A stretch of 64,000 bases of DNA from Ferrimicrobium acidiphilum DSM 19497 (GTDB lineage: Bacteria > Actinomycetota > Acidimicrobiia > Acidimicrobiales > Acidimicrobiaceae). Shown one piece after another: positions 16,470 to 26,316 of this stretch. Each line of letters begins with the position of its first letter. The first letter of the stretch is position 1. The DNA is taken from positions 1 to 64,000 of the forward strand of contig NZ_JXUW01000006.1 in assembly GCF_000949255.1 (NCBI RefSeq). Reading direction: 5' to 3'. The position numbers and the translations under genes were made by a program. Under the pieces are notes generated by a model. It was not told the DNA's origin and ran no database searches. It saw only the letters and a list, made by a program, of their open reading frames with translations.

Positions 16470-18312
16470 TTACTTCGTGAAGTACCATTCCTCTGGCGTC
16501 AGATTGAGGTACGGGTTCTGAACGACCCCTCCAAGCTTGCTCGAGATAAGCGAGATGGCGGCATCGGGAAGCGGCCGGTAGATGTCCGGAAGATCCTTGG
16601 CCATGTAATTCTGGTATGCGTCCAAGGCAGCGGCTGAGTTCGAAGAAGTGTGGGTCTCGGCGATAAGCGTGTTGGCTGTCACGCTGTCGTAGTTCCCGTA
16701 GTTCGATCCAGCGCCGGTGGCAAACAACTCGCCCCCGGTGGGGTAGTTGTCAGGACTGTACTCCCAGGTGCCAGCAAGAATCATCTGCCACTTGCACGAG
16801 GGCTGTGACGGTGTGCAGGGAGCTTCGTCAGCAAAGACCGTATTGCCATTGGCGGAAGTCAAAATGATATCGATCCCAGCTTGCTTTGCTGCGGACTGAT
16901 AGGCTGTCATCTCTTCGTTCAGCGAGGAGCTTCCAGAGTAATACTCTAGGTTGATTACCAAAGCACGGCCCTTCGGTACGCCTGCGCCACACTCTGTCGC
17001 CGATGTCCCCGGACTCTCGCAGGTCATGACGCCGTTGACCATCTTAAAACCATGAGAGGTTAGGAGCGCTCTGGCTGCAGACACAGAGTAAGGATAGAGG
17101 TCTGTTTTCGATTGCGCATCGGCAAACGGATTGCTGGGCACCACCGGTACTGGTGAGTAGTTAGGCACCGCATAACCCTTTACCCTTTAGGAAGCTCTTC
17201 ACCCAAGCAGGCTGATCGACCAAGTGTTGGAGAGCTTGCCTGAAGTAGAGTTGTTTGAAAAGTGGCCCAAATGTCGGGTTGTTGAAGTTCATATTCCAAT
17301 ACGAAAACCCGAACTCTACCCAGGGCTTAACGACGTAGCCGATGGACTCTACATATGACTTTTGGCTGATGCTTGTAGTGGGAAGATAGCCGTAGGTGAT
17401 AGCACCGTTGCCGGCACGAAGCACATTGAATTCGGCGGATGTCGAGGTAAACGGTAGCTCTACAAATTGGTTGAGTTTTGGTTTTACCGGCCCGCTGTAT
17501 TTGCTATTTGGCACAAAGACTGCCTTGCCGGCTGTCGTGAAGCTCGTTAACTTCCAAGGGCCATCCACGACTGACCAGATCGGGCTGGTGGCGTAGGTGG
17601 AGAGATCTTGAGACTGGGAGTTCAACAGCTTGTAGACGGCTTGGGCGCCAGCCGTGGTCGTATCCGGTAGATTCTGCGCGTTCGGACTCGGTGCTGGTTG
17701 ACTGAGTGATGTTCGGTCCCAAGCGATCGGGAGTGGGGTGATCTGGCTCAGCTCGTTGTAGGTGAACCAGGTGGGGTTATAGGACCCGTTGAGCTGGAAT
17801 ACGACGGTAGAGGGGTTGGGTGCCGAGTAAGACACAACGTTGTCTGGGAAGGCGCCTGGTACATAGGCCCCGTAGCTTGTCTTGTTGGCCTTTAGGAGAT
17901 TCATCCAAAAGATGACGTCGCGGGCTGTAACCGGAGTGCCGTTTGACCATTCATAGTGCTTGAGGGTGACGGTGACGGTCTTATCGTTGTTCGAGTACAC
18001 CGGGGGGTTGCCGATCGACAGGTTGTAATCGATCTCTGCTTTATTGCCCTTGCCATAAAAGTAGAGCGGCCGATACATCAAAATCTGGAACTGGGATATG
18101 TTGGCGATTGAAAAATCCGCTCCCGGTGTGAGCGGAAAGATATAGTTTGGATTGGCGCCGGCTGCCTCGGCGTAATAAGCTACTCCACCCTTGGTGGCTG
18201 AACTCGGTTTCGCCGTGGAGGTCGAAGTCGAGCCGCACGCGGCTAATAATATTGCAGCCGCCGCGCCAACCGCTAGAGCTGAAGTTGCTTTTGGTCCTGA
18301 TTTTCTAAGCAT
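16470..18312 (-). pseudogene. Second family 5 solute-binding lipoprotein, frameshifted
   Basis: A close paralogue of the 13690-15528 gene, split into two readings: 17161-18312 (383 aa, N-terminal) and 16470-17168 (232 aa, C-terminal). The N-part has a clean lipoprotein signal (LAVGAAAAILLAAC) and runs colinear with the paralogue up to WVKSFLKG, then ends after six wrong residues. The C-part resumes exactly at PNYSPVPVVPSNPF. The cause is a 7-bp tandem duplication (ACCCTTT twice, 17175-17188). Removing one copy restores FLKGYAVPNYSPV, matching FLDGYAVPSYSPV in the paralogue. Apart from this lesion the sequence looks preserved, so the break is recent, slippage-driven or a sequencing artefact. 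Confidence 0.85.
17175..17188. repeat. 7-bp tandem duplication causing a frameshift
   Basis: ACCCTTTACCCTTT on the plus strand (AAAGGGT twice on the coding strand). One copy is expected from the paralogue; two copies shift the frame by +1. Short exact duplications of this kind can revert by slippage. Confidence 0.85.
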
Positions 18313-19333
18313 TGTCCCCGCCCCCTTTGTCTGCGTCTCAAAGACGTTCCGCTAGACCTACAATAACTTGCGTCATGTAAGATTTCGATCAGCAACCTTA
18401 GATTGTGTTCTTCTATTAACAATAATTGTCCGCAATGGTGCTTCTGGGCCCGCTACCCAAGCCATGAATGGCACCTCGTTGTTGCACTCGAACTGCTGGG
18501 TTGGAAAACCATCGACCAGTCGGAGTGGTGTTGAGAACGATCAACAGATTCGGCCCAATGCAGCCACAATATGATTCTCACTGTCTTGCTGTGGGCCAAA
18601 GGTCTCACACCCATGCCAAAAGAGCTGACTTCTGGCCATGGAGGTCGCCTAGCGCCATTGATTGCGTTTTATCTGGCAATCCCTATCAATGTTTTTGCCA
18701 CCACAAAACACCTTGGTGCGTTGATCCGGTTACATCTCCATTCAACGGGCAAAGTTTCAACTTCGGGTATAGTTTTCGGCTTCGCCACCGGCCACAGCGT
18801 TTGCGGTTCGAGAAATATTGGGATCCCCCGATTACTCGGGTTGTCCTTGGTTGCAGCTCTCGTCTGAGTTCATGTTTGAGACAGTGAATGTAGTGGCGGA
18901 TATGACGACGATCATGCAAAGGGCAGGCTAAACACGGTTGCGATTCCGATGTTGAATACAGCACCGTTCTGTGCGGAAGGAAGCCGACCATACCATAATG
19001 AGAGTCCGCCGGTGACGTTGACTCGGGTGTTGATGTTGGACGGACTGTTTCATCGACGCGCGTTTGACGTAAGTTTTCGGTGATCGACGGCATATGCTGA
19101 CCCGGCTCGGGGCTCTTTCAGCAGAGTGTTGACAGCGGTGCTGTGAATCCTGGCTTGTAAGGAGGAGGCCACTATTATCGGAACCCAAGTGGTAGAACTT
19201 TAGAAAACAATGAAAAAATCTCTAAAAATCAGAAGTTTACGCGCATTTATGAATATTATGATCTTGCAGAGTGAGAAATCAAAGCGATCGCCGAGTTCGA
19301 AGGTAGTGCCAGATCTTTCAGGGGGTAGGAAAT
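18313..19333. other. Intergenic stretch, no supported gene
   Basis: 1021 bp upstream of the adhesin. The 98-codon plus-strand reading at 18571-18867 is partly hydrophobic but has no motif, no clear ribosome site and competing readings on both strands. The last 150 bp (19190-19333) are AT-rich and probably contain the adhesin promoter, but no confident -35/-10 pair could be picked. Confidence 0.45.
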
Positions 19334-21049
19334 ATGCAAAGTACTTACCAACATGGTGGTTTGATGGTTCGGAGGGTCTTACTCTGGGCGTCCATACTTG
19401 CGTTGGTGTCCAGCGGAGCATTAGTAGGGTCCGGATTGGCGTCGAGTCAGCTAACTGCCTCGACGTACTCAACCCATAACTGTAACTATGGAACCGGTGG
19501 CCCTCTAGCTAACGATATTTGTTGGTTTAATTATGGCAGCAATTATTCGGTAAGTGCTGGGAACACACAGCCTTTTAGGGAGAATCTTCCAAATGGCGAC
19601 TACGTTAAATTTGATCTGACCTACAGTCCGGAGGACAACAGCAGCCCTACTGTAAATGCAGTAATATCGCCCACCTTTAGTTATGCAGCCTTCGGTAATG
19701 CTGGCTATAAGAATGTGAAAGGTTACCCAATCCTCTACGGAGGAGGAGACTCGGCAAAGTGGGAGTTCACGTTATCGAATATTGGGGTGTACTATCCCAG
19801 TGGTATCCCCGTTCCGACCTACGAAATCGTTGCCGCTGATGGCGAGACTACCAACAACGGTGAGTCGGTTGTCTTCAAGACAGACGGTGCATCTTGGCAG
19901 CCGGTAGGCGACATGCTGCATGAATATGATCCTTCGTCGGGAACCAATGACTCCGTCCGTACTGACAGTACACTCCGATTTGATAACACTTGTGGTGGCA
20001 ATAGTGGCTATACTTCAACCGAATCTGGAAGTGCATTGTATGCAAACTTAGGTATAGGAACTAGCAAGGTGACTTGCGAAGGCAGTAACAGCAAGGGTGT
20101 TGGTGCGTTGGTTGTCTCGTCTGCCAACCCGAGAAAGATTTCTGCAACTGATTTGACGACTGCGGCTGAGCAGGGAGTTGTGTTCGGCGTTGAGACTCCA
20201 GCAGCCCAACAAGTTGTTACGCCAACCCCCCCAGCTCCAGTTGCGAGGCTCTCCTTAACCAAAACCGAATCCCCATCCTCGCCCAACCCGATCACCAAAG
20301 CGGGCCAGAGCGTTACCTATGACTTTCGTGTCACCAATACAGGCAATACACTCTTAAACGACCTGGTGGTCTCCGATACTCAGTCGGTCCCAGGTGAGGC
20401 TCTTAATGGCCCTGTCTCTTGTCCAACAACCTCAGTCGCGGCTGGTGCAAGTGTCACTTGTACCGGTAGCTATACGGTAACTAGTACTGATATTGCCAAT
20501 GCCGAGGTCACAGATACGGCAGTGGCAAAGGCGACCACCCCAACGGGAATTAACGTTACTAGTAACACCTCGGCTTACACTATCGTGGTCTCGACTCCGA
20601 CAACAACCACCAAGACTGTGACCCCTACGGCGAAGACAACCACCAAGACTGTGACCCCTACCCCGACAACAACCACCAAGACTGTGACCCCTACGGCGAC
20701 AACAACCACCAAGACTGTGACCCCTACCCCGACAACAACCACCAAGACTGTGACCCCTACGGCGACAACAACCACCAAGACTGTGACCCCTACCCCGACA
20801 ACAACCACCAAGACTGTGACCCCTACGGCGAAGACAACCACCAAGACTGTGACCCCTACGGCGAAGTCCTCATCTACCGCCCCTGCTCCGGTTAAGCTGG
20901 TCACTGGTCCCCCTAAACCCCCGGCCTCTAGCACCAACGCCCTTCCGCTAGGACTGGGTATAGCAGGACTGGGTATAGCAGGACTTGGTTATCTCGTCAT
21001 AGAACGCAAGTGCAATACCCAACACGGCAGCACCGATGAGGTCGCATAG
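19334..21049 (+). CDS. CshA-like cell-surface adhesin with Thr/Pro repeat stalk
   Basis: A 571-aa surface protein. The ATG at 19334 follows a GGGGGTAGGA ribosome site; a second ATG at 19364 would still leave the signal peptide (VRRVLLWASILALVSSGALV) intact. Residues about 45-290 resemble the CshA non-repetitive adhesin domain (NDICWFNYGSNYS, then NGDYVKFDLTYSP). Residues 300-410 form a DUF11/DUF7507-type immunoglobulin-like repeat (TKAGQSVTYDFRVTNTGNTL). A stalk of eight 11-residue TTTKTVTPT-type repeats follows, then a hydrophobic helix GLGIAGLGIAGLGYLVI with a basic ERK stop. The signal before the helix reads NALPLGLG rather than LPxTG or LAxTG. The sortase gene overlaps its 3' end by 14 bases, so the two are probably a dedicated pair. 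Confidence 0.8.
   Translation: MQSTYQHGGLMVRRVLLWASILALVSSGALVGSGLASSQLTASTYSTHNCNYGTGGPLANDICWFNYGSNYSVSAGNTQPFRENLPNGDYVKFDLTYSPEDNSSPTVNAVISPTFSYAAFGNAGYKNVKGYPILYGGGDSAKWEFTLSNIGVYYPSGIPVPTYEIVAADGETTNNGESVVFKTDGASWQPVGDMLHEYDPSSGTNDSVRTDSTLRFDNTCGGNSGYTSTESGSALYANLGIGTSKVTCEGSNSKGVGALVVSSANPRKISATDLTTAAEQGVVFGVETPAAQQVVTPTPPAPVARLSLTKTESPSSPNPITKAGQSVTYDFRVTNTGNTLLNDLVVSDTQSVPGEALNGPVSCPTTSVAAGASVTCTGSYTVTSTDIANAEVTDTAVAKATTPTGINVTSNTSAYTIVVSTPTTTTKTVTPTAKTTTKTVTPTPTTTTKTVTPTATTTTKTVTPTPTTTTKTVTPTATTTTKTVTPTPTTTTKTVTPTAKTTTKTVTPTAKSSSTAPAPVKLVTGPPKPPASSTNALPLGLGIAGLGIAGLGYLVIERKCNTQHGSTDEVA
20602..20866 (+). repeat. 33-bp tandem repeats (eight copies) in the adhesin stalk
   Basis: Eight units of 33 bp based on ACAACCACCAAGACTGTGAC, followed by CCCTAC and GGCG or CCCG variants that alternate along the array. 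Each unit encodes 11 residues, so copy-number change keeps the frame. The near identity of units indicates recent homogenisation. Confidence 0.88.
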
Positions 21050-21731
21050 TCGCCGCAAGATAGACCGCCAAGGGCGAGGACTCCCAACCAGGGTCCTAGC
21101 CCTTGGCGCCAGCCTTGCGATCATCGTTGGAGGAGTCCTAACCTACGAAGGGATCCATAATTCCCCACAGCAGGTGATACATCGAATCATCGTCAAGGAC
21201 CACAAACGAGCAGTGGAGCTAGCCAAGGCTAAGCCGATCACCAACACCACTCATCTCGTCCCCTGGAACCCAACCCTTCCCAATCAGGTAGCCACTATCA
21301 CTATCCCTGCCCTTAAAGTCTCTGCTCCCATCCTCGCTGAGGGACCAGTAAATGGAGAGCTCACTATTCCGGCTGATGTCCATAACGTCGGATGGGATGA
21401 ACAGACCCCTACTCCTGGTCAACCAGGAGTTACTCTGCTAGCCGGTCACGTTAACTGGGTAGGACAAGGAGAGGGAGCTATGGGAGCGATAGGTCAACTC
21501 GTCCCTGGGGATCAAGTTATCCTCAACTGGCAAGGACACGAGACCATCTGGCAAGTCAGCTCCAAGCCAACCCTCTCTCCCAACACCGTCGCCCATCCAT
21601 GGCTCTTCTCCAACCATGGTTCTCCAACCCTTGCCCTTGTCACCTGTGGTGGCCCCTTCACCGAGATACCAGGCGTAGGTGGCTCCTATGCCGATAACGT
21701 TATCGTTGAAGCAAAGCCGGTGCAGTCGTAA
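21036..21731 (+). CDS. Class E/F-type sortase
   Basis: A 231-aa membrane-anchored transpeptidase. An N-terminal hydrophobic helix (VLALGASLAIIVGGVLTYEG, residues 20-39) is followed by a periplasm-facing linker and the sortase barrel. The catalytic His is in LLAGHVNW and the Cys in LVTCGGPF. The GGSYADNVIVEAKP end is typical of actinobacterial class F-like enzymes, but the catalytic Arg expected between Cys and the end (usually HYRDN or RY) is replaced by SYADN. The start ATG lies inside the adhesin gene. It likely cleaves and anchors the upstream adhesin. A decayed copy of its 3' half lies at 15831-16085. Confidence 0.87.
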   Translation: MRSHSRRKIDRQGRGLPTRVLALGASLAIIVGGVLTYEGIHNSPQQVIHRIIVKDHKRAVELAKAKPITNTTHLVPWNPTLPNQVATITIPALKVSAPILAEGPVNGELTIPADVHNVGWDEQTPTPGQPGVTLLAGHVNWVGQGEGAMGAIGQLVPGDQVILNWQGHETIWQVSSKPTLSPNTVAHPWLFSNHGSPTLALVTCGGPFTEIPGVGGSYADNVIVEAKPVQS

Positions 21732-21934
21732 GGCCGTGGTGATTTCGTCCTCCTTGGGCTGATTCTGTCAGACAATGCAGACGAAGATGCTGATGGAGGA
21801 GTCGCATCCACCAGTCATGAATCGCTGGGCAAGGTTGGCGACTGGATTGACCAGCAGCCAAGCTCGCAGGCGGTTGCCCCAAGCGAATTCGATTGAGTTA
21901 GCGAGCGACCCGGTTATGGGACTAACAATCGCCC

Positions 21935-22621
21935 CTACAGGACTGTTTTCGAGATCACCTTATTGTCTTGGTCGAGTTCGTATACAATCGGCTCGCCGTT
22001 GGCTATCTCATAGCCGACGATCTCATCATCTGGAATCGACTCTAAGAACTTGACCATGGCGCGCAGCGAGTTACCGTGGGCGCTAACCAGAACCACCTGT
22101 TCGTCTTGGAGGAGTGGTTCTATTCGGGTCTCCCAGTAAGGCATCACTCGAACTAAGACATCGGCGAGCGCCTCGGTATAAGGAACATCAGTGGATCTAA
22201 GGTCCTTATAGCGAGGGTCGGCCATCAGGCGTTGATGGTCCTCGTCCGAGGTTCGAGGAGGTTGCACGTCATAGCTCCGCCTCCATATCTTCACCTGTTC
22301 TGGCCCGAAACGTTCGGCGGTCTCGGCCTTGTTGAGCCCTGAGAGGCCACCGTAGTGACGTTCATTCAACCGCCAGCTCTTCTCGACGGGAACCCACGAC
22401 CTATCAAGGACCCTTAGGACGGTGTCAGTGGTGTAAATGCAGCGCTTCAGAACTGAGGTCAAGACGATGTCGGGCGTAAGGCCCGCCTCCTTCAGGAGCT
22501 TTCCTGCCTTTTCGGCCTCTTCGTAGCCGGTCGGTGTTAGGTCGACATCGACCCAACCGGTGAAGCGGTTCTCTTGGTTATACGTGCTCTGTCCATGACG
22601 GAGGAGGATCAGGGTAGCCAT
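21935..22621 (-). CDS. gpmA: 2,3-bisphosphoglycerate-dependent phosphoglycerate mutase
   Basis: A 228-aa enzyme starting at ATG 22621 (ATLILLRHGQSTYNQENRF). The longer reading to 22930 has no family similarity and is rejected. It interconverts 3- and 2-phosphoglycerate in glycolysis and gluconeogenesis. Motifs: phospho-acceptor histidine in LLRHGQS, the substrate loop TGWVDVDLT, the general acid region NERHYGGLSGLNK, and the second active histidine in VSAHGNSLRA. All are intact. It is convergent with the sortase gene, 203 bp apart. The seven C-terminal codons have a relic copy at 16295. Confidence 0.93.
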   Translation of the reverse strand: MATLILLRHGQSTYNQENRFTGWVDVDLTPTGYEEAEKAGKLLKEAGLTPDIVLTSVLKRCIYTTDTVLRVLDRSWVPVEKSWRLNERHYGGLSGLNKAETAERFGPEQVKIWRRSYDVQPPRTSDEDHQRLMADPRYKDLRSTDVPYTEALADVLVRVMPYWETRIEPLLQDEQVVLVSAHGNSLRAMVKFLESIPDDEIVGYEIANGEPIVYELDQDNKVISKTVL

Positions 22622-23101
22622 AACATCCAGCCTAACGACTGCAGGGCTTGCGCAACAACCGAAACGTCGGGTCTTGTTTACTTCAGTCCGGAGATTCGGT
22701 GCGAATGATCGCGATCGTCGGTTAGTCGTTGCGCGTACATGAGACAGCTCCGTGATTCGGAGTTGGCGCGCCCTTTGGCAGAGATTGGACGTCGAAGACG
22801 GTGGGCAGACCTGGGTACCTGCTAACAGCGAGTAGACATGGGAGCTATGGGACTCCAAGAGTGCGCAGTGGTCTTCGTATACGAGGCAGCTCGATATAGT
22901 AGGAGCACATACCTGGCGATGTCGGATCATAGCCCGTTAAGTTAACAAAAGCGATGGGTGCTGGGAGGTAGGTGCCGATAACGCCGGGCCCTGGGTCGAG
23001 AGACTTTTGGAAGCCGCTAGCCATCTGGGTTCAGATGTTGGAGGGGTGAAATAATTGGGTGCGGGAACTAGGGTACGAGAATAGCAAGGTGCTACCGTAT
23101 T

Positions 23102-23215
23102 GCGATGACGCGATGACGCGATGACGCGATGACGCGATGACGCGATGACGCGATGACGCGATGACGCGATGACGCGATGACGCGATGATCCAGGTGACGC
23201 GATGATCCAGGTGAC
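23102..23215. repeat. 8-bp microsatellite plus 17-bp direct repeat
   Basis: Ten exact copies of GCGATGAC (23102-23181) are followed by an eleventh that changes its last base, and by two copies of the 17-bp unit GCGATGATCCAGGTGAC (23182-23198 and 23199-23215). The 8-bp period is not a multiple of three, so copy number would shift any overlapping reading frame. Confidence 0.9.
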
Positions 23216-23635
23216 GACAATAGCAGCCTGACATAGATCCTGTTTCTCACCCGATGAGAAGCTCGACTGGGCTGGCATCCACAAAATGAGTGCGTTAAGG
23301 AAGCGAGCCCAGCCAGAAAGCGGGACTAACGCTGGAATTTGTCTACCTGGACTCCAAGCAGTCTCCAAGGCCAAGCTGGACGGCTGGGTGGAGAGGTTGG
23401 CAAGGAAGGGAGATCCCCTCGAGAAGGCAACCATGGGCAAGGCCAGCAGTGGTCACCTTGCTTGGCTTCGATGCGATCAGGTCCGATACGTTGGAGTTCG
23501 ACGCGCATATCGGGTCGATCCTTGAGTGTTGCCTGGTTGTGGTCGCTGGTTTCGTCTGTTGTAGTGCCAGGTGGGGGAGTTGAGAAGATTTCTTTCAAGC
23601 TGTGGAATAAAGCTGATGGGTGAAGTGTAGTAAAA

Positions 23636-23656
23636 CTTGATATACTTACACTCAAG
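23636..23656. promoter_or_regulatory. HAIR-like HspR operator overlapping the dnaK promoter
   Basis: CTTGATA-N7-ACTCAAG matches the HspR-associated inverted repeat CTTGAGT-N7-ACTCAAG at 12 of 14 arm positions. It lies 30 bp before the dnaK start and overlaps an extended -10-like element (TGATATACT, 23638-23646). HspR is encoded at the end of the same operon, so negative autoregulation relieved by heat is expected. Confidence 0.75.
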
Positions 23657-23685
23657 TATTTAGTAACAGCTAGAAGGAGGCTCGA

Positions 23686-25542
23686 GTGGCCAAAGCAGTA
23701 GGTATCGATCTTGGAACGACGAACTCCGTCGTCTCAGTTCTTGAGGGAGGCGATCCAACCGTCATCCCTAACTCAGAGGGTGGAAGAACTACACCTTCGA
23801 TCGTCGCATTCTCAAAAACCGGCGAGGTACTCGTCGGAGAGGTAGCCAAGCGGCAGGCGATCACCAACCCTGACCGGACTATCCGATCGGTCAAGCGTCA
23901 TATGGGAACTGACTGGACGATTGACATCGACGGCAAGAAGTACACCCCACAGGAGATCAGCTCTAGGATCCTCTCTAAACTCAAGAGGGATGCAGAGGCC
24001 TATCTAGGCGATACCGTCAATCAGGCGGTAATCACGGTGCCGGCCTACTTTGACGATGCACAACGCACCGCCACCAAAGAGGCTGGCCAGATCGCCGGGC
24101 TTGAGGTACTTCGAATTATTAACGAGCCGACGGCCGCTGCCCTCGCTTATGGTCTTGACAAGGAGACCGAAGACCAGACGGTACTGGTCTTCGACCTAGG
24201 TGGAGGTACCTTTGACGTCTCCGTCCTAGAGATCGGTGACGGAGTCTTCGAAGTCAAGTCAACCGCCGGTAACACTCAGCTAGGTGGCGATGACTGGGAT
24301 CAGCGAGTCATCGATTGGATGATCAAGAGCTTCAAGGACAACGAAGGTGTCGACCTCGGCGCTGACAAGATGGCGATGCAGCGGTTGAAGGAGTCGGCGG
24401 AGAAGGCGAAGATCGAACTCTCGGCTTCGTTGGAGACGACGATCAACATTCCATTCATCTCCGCAACCTCCGAAGGGCCAAAGCACCTCGAGATGAAGCT
24501 GACCCGTTCACGCTTCCAAGAGCTCACAGCTGACCTCGTCCAGGCCTGCAAAGGCCCGTTCGAGCAGGCGATCAAGGACGCCGGTCTCACCGTTGGTAAG
24601 GTCGATCATGTCGTCTTGGTCGGCGGCTCGACTCGCATGCCGGCGATCCAGGACCTGGTACAGCAGATGACCGGCAAGGAGCCACATCGTGGAGTTAACC
24701 CAGATGAGGTCGTCGCTGTCGGTGCCGCTATTCAGGCTGGTGTCTTGAAGGGTGAGGTCAAGGACGTTCTGTTGTTGGACGTCACCCCACTGTCGCTCGG
24801 TATCGAGACCAAGGGTGGCGTGATGACCAAGTTGATCGAGCGCAATACGACGATCCCAACCAAGCGCACCGAGGTCTTTACTACCGCTGATGACAATCAG
24901 CCCTCGGTCGAGATCCATGTGCTCCAGGGTGAGCGTGATATGGCGTCCTATAACAAGACGCTTGGCCGCTTCCAGCTGGTAGGCATTCCGCCAGCCCCTC
25001 GTGGGATTCCACAGATCGAGGTCACCTTTGACATCGATGCCAACGGTATCGTCCACGTCTCGGCGAAGGATCGTGCCACCAACAAGGAGCAGTCGATCAC
25101 CATCACCGGCACTACCTCGCTCTCCAAGGAGGAGATCGACCAGATGATGCGTGATGCCGAGGCACATGTCGCCGAGGATAAGCAGCGCAAGGAGGAGGCC
25201 GAGGTTCGGAACAATGCCGATACCCTCGTCTACCAGACCGAGAAGCTGCTCACCGAACAGGGTGACAAACTCGAAGGTCCTGAGCGCGATAAGGTCACCG
25301 AGGCTTTGAACGAGGTAAAGCACTCGCTTGACGGCACCGATATCGCTGCCATCAAGTCAGCGACCGACGCCCTTATGTCAGCCTCGCAGGGGTTTACGCA
25401 ACGACTCTACGAGGAAGCCTCACGACAGGCATCAGCTAGCGGCGCCGCCGATGGTACTGCTGGTCCTAGCGCTTCTGATGGAGATGCTGGTGGCGACGAC
25501 GAAGTCGTTGATGCCGAGATCGTCGACGAACCCAAGGAGTGA
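23686..25542 (+). CDS. dnaK: Chaperone DnaK (Hsp70)
   Basis: A 618-aa Hsp70 starting at GTG 23686 behind the ribosome site AGAAGGAGG. The ATPase domain (1-365) shows [12 protein letters not shown], the phosphate loops [12 protein letters not shown] and [13 protein letters not shown]; a linker with [13 protein letters not shown] (about 363-375) is followed by the substrate-binding beta domain and a helical lid, with an acidic disordered tail. It refolds and protects proteins in the cytoplasm with GrpE and DnaJ, both encoded next. The HAIR operator before it and hspR at the end of the operon point to HspR repression. Length and motifs are fully normal. Confidence 0.97.
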   Translation: MAKAVGIDLGTTNSVVSVLEGGDPTVIPNSEGGRTTPSIVAFSKTGEVLVGEVAKRQAITNPDRTIRSVKRHMGTDWTIDIDGKKYTPQEISSRILSKLKRDAEAYLGDTVNQAVITVPAYFDDAQRTATKEAGQIAGLEVLRIINEPTAAALAYGLDKETEDQTVLVFDLGGGTFDVSVLEIGDGVFEVKSTAGNTQLGGDDWDQRVIDWMIKSFKDNEGVDLGADKMAMQRLKESAEKAKIELSASLETTINIPFISATSEGPKHLEMKLTRSRFQELTADLVQACKGPFEQAIKDAGLTVGKVDHVVLVGGSTRMPAIQDLVQQMTGKEPHRGVNPDEVVAVGAAIQAGVLKGEVKDVLLLDVTPLSLGIETKGGVMTKLIERNTTIPTKRTEVFTTADDNQPSVEIHVLQGERDMASYNKTLGRFQLVGIPPAPRGIPQIEVTFDIDANGIVHVSAKDRATNKEQSITITGTTSLSKEEIDQMMRDAEAHVAEDKQRKEEAEVRNNADTLVYQTEKLLTEQGDKLEGPERDKVTEALNEVKHSLDGTDIAAIKSATDALMSASQGFTQRLYEEASRQASASGAADGTAGPSASDGDAGGDDEVVDAEIVDEPKE

Positions 25543-25547
25543 TGCGC

Positions 25548-26300
25548 ATGGCCGATGAGAGATTCGACGAAGAGCCCCAAAGTTCGAACGAACGGCAGAG
25601 AGCTGAGAAGGAGGCGCCTTTCGATGGAGAGGCGCCCTCCAATCCTCGGAACGAGCGCTCGGGCGCAGATGAAGAGGTTAGCGACGCCAGTGGAGATGAT
25701 CAGGTGGATGCCGGAAGCTCCCCGGAGGGAGAAGCCAGCACTGAAGATGTTAAGTTAGGTGATCCTGATTTCGGCGGTGCTGAGCGCTCCGAAACTGGTG
25801 AGTCGGCCGAGGCGGAGTTCGATCTAGATGCGCTCGACTTCGAGCCAGAGATCAACGATCCACTCGCGGATGCCGAGCGTGAACGTGACTCCTATCTTGA
25901 GGCTCTCCAGCACCTGCAGGCGGACTTTGAGAACTACAAGAAGCGAGTGCTAAGACAGCAGAGCGAGCTTGGGGCGGCTGGGTCTCGTAACCTGGTGACT
26001 AAGTTGTTGCCGGCGCTTGACACACTCACGCTTGCACTTGCTCACGCGACCTCGGAGTCGGGTTCAGATGAGGTAGCCTCGGTGCTCTCACAGATCAGCG
26101 CCGCCTTTGTAGAGGTGTTAGCCAAAGAGGGCCTAGAGGTAATCGAACCGTTGGGGAAACGTTTTAACCCTGAGGAGGCAGAGGCTGTCGCGCACGAAGA
26201 TGGAGACGGCGAGCCTACGGTGAGCGAGGTCTTTCGTGTTGGCTATCGCTGGCATGGACAGACATTACGCCCAGCGATGGTGAAGGTCACCGGTTCGTGA
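25548..26300 (+). CDS. grpE: Nucleotide exchange factor GrpE
   Basis: A 250-aa protein. The ATG at 25548 is preferred because AAGGAG at 25534-25539 lies 8 bp before it; GTG 25539 and ATG 25542 also exist in frame but sit too close to the ribosome site. The N-terminal 110 residues are acidic and low-complexity, longer than usual. The GrpE core begins at YLEALQHLQADFENYKKRV (coiled coil) and ends in the beta domain with RFNPEEAEAVAHEDG and VFRVGYRWHGQTLRPAMVKV. It releases ADP from DnaK. It overlaps or abuts the dnaK stop and is followed 16 bp later by dnaJ. Confidence 0.93.
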   Translation: MADERFDEEPQSSNERQRAEKEAPFDGEAPSNPRNERSGADEEVSDASGDDQVDAGSSPEGEASTEDVKLGDPDFGGAERSETGESAEAEFDLDALDFEPEINDPLADAERERDSYLEALQHLQADFENYKKRVLRQQSELGAAGSRNLVTKLLPALDTLTLALAHATSESGSDEVASVLSQISAAFVEVLAKEGLEVIEPLGKRFNPEEAEAVAHEDGDGEPTVSEVFRVGYRWHGQTLRPAMVKVTGS

Positions 26301-26316
26301 GAGATGGAGGTAACTA

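Larger units (their letters stand above)
22622..23685. other. Intergenic stretch with short tandem repeats and the dnaK control region
   Basis: 1064 bp between gpmA and dnaK. It holds an 8-bp repeat array (23102-23189), a 17-bp direct repeat (23182-23215), and the HAIR-like operator directly before dnaK. Overlapping readings on both strands through the repeat array are repetitive and not credible genes. Positions 23220-23630 show nothing further. Confidence 0.5.

Noticed and set aside
18571-18867. 98-codon partly hydrophobic reading
   Set aside because: Considered as a small membrane protein, but no start signal and overlapping readings on both strands.
20575-20937. Val-rich 120-codon reading antisense to the adhesin stalk
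   Set aside because: It is the mirror image of the 33-bp repeats.
23102-23189. Possible CRISPR-like array
   Set aside because: The units are 8 bp without spacers; simple microsatellite.
22937-23440. 167-codon minus-strand reading with HRVIASSR repeats
   Set aside because: The repeats are a translation of the 8-bp microsatellite; no other support.
24508-25323. 271-codon open reading on the strand opposite dnaK
   Set aside because: Long antisense readings over dnaK are a known consequence of codon bias; no motif and no ribosome site.
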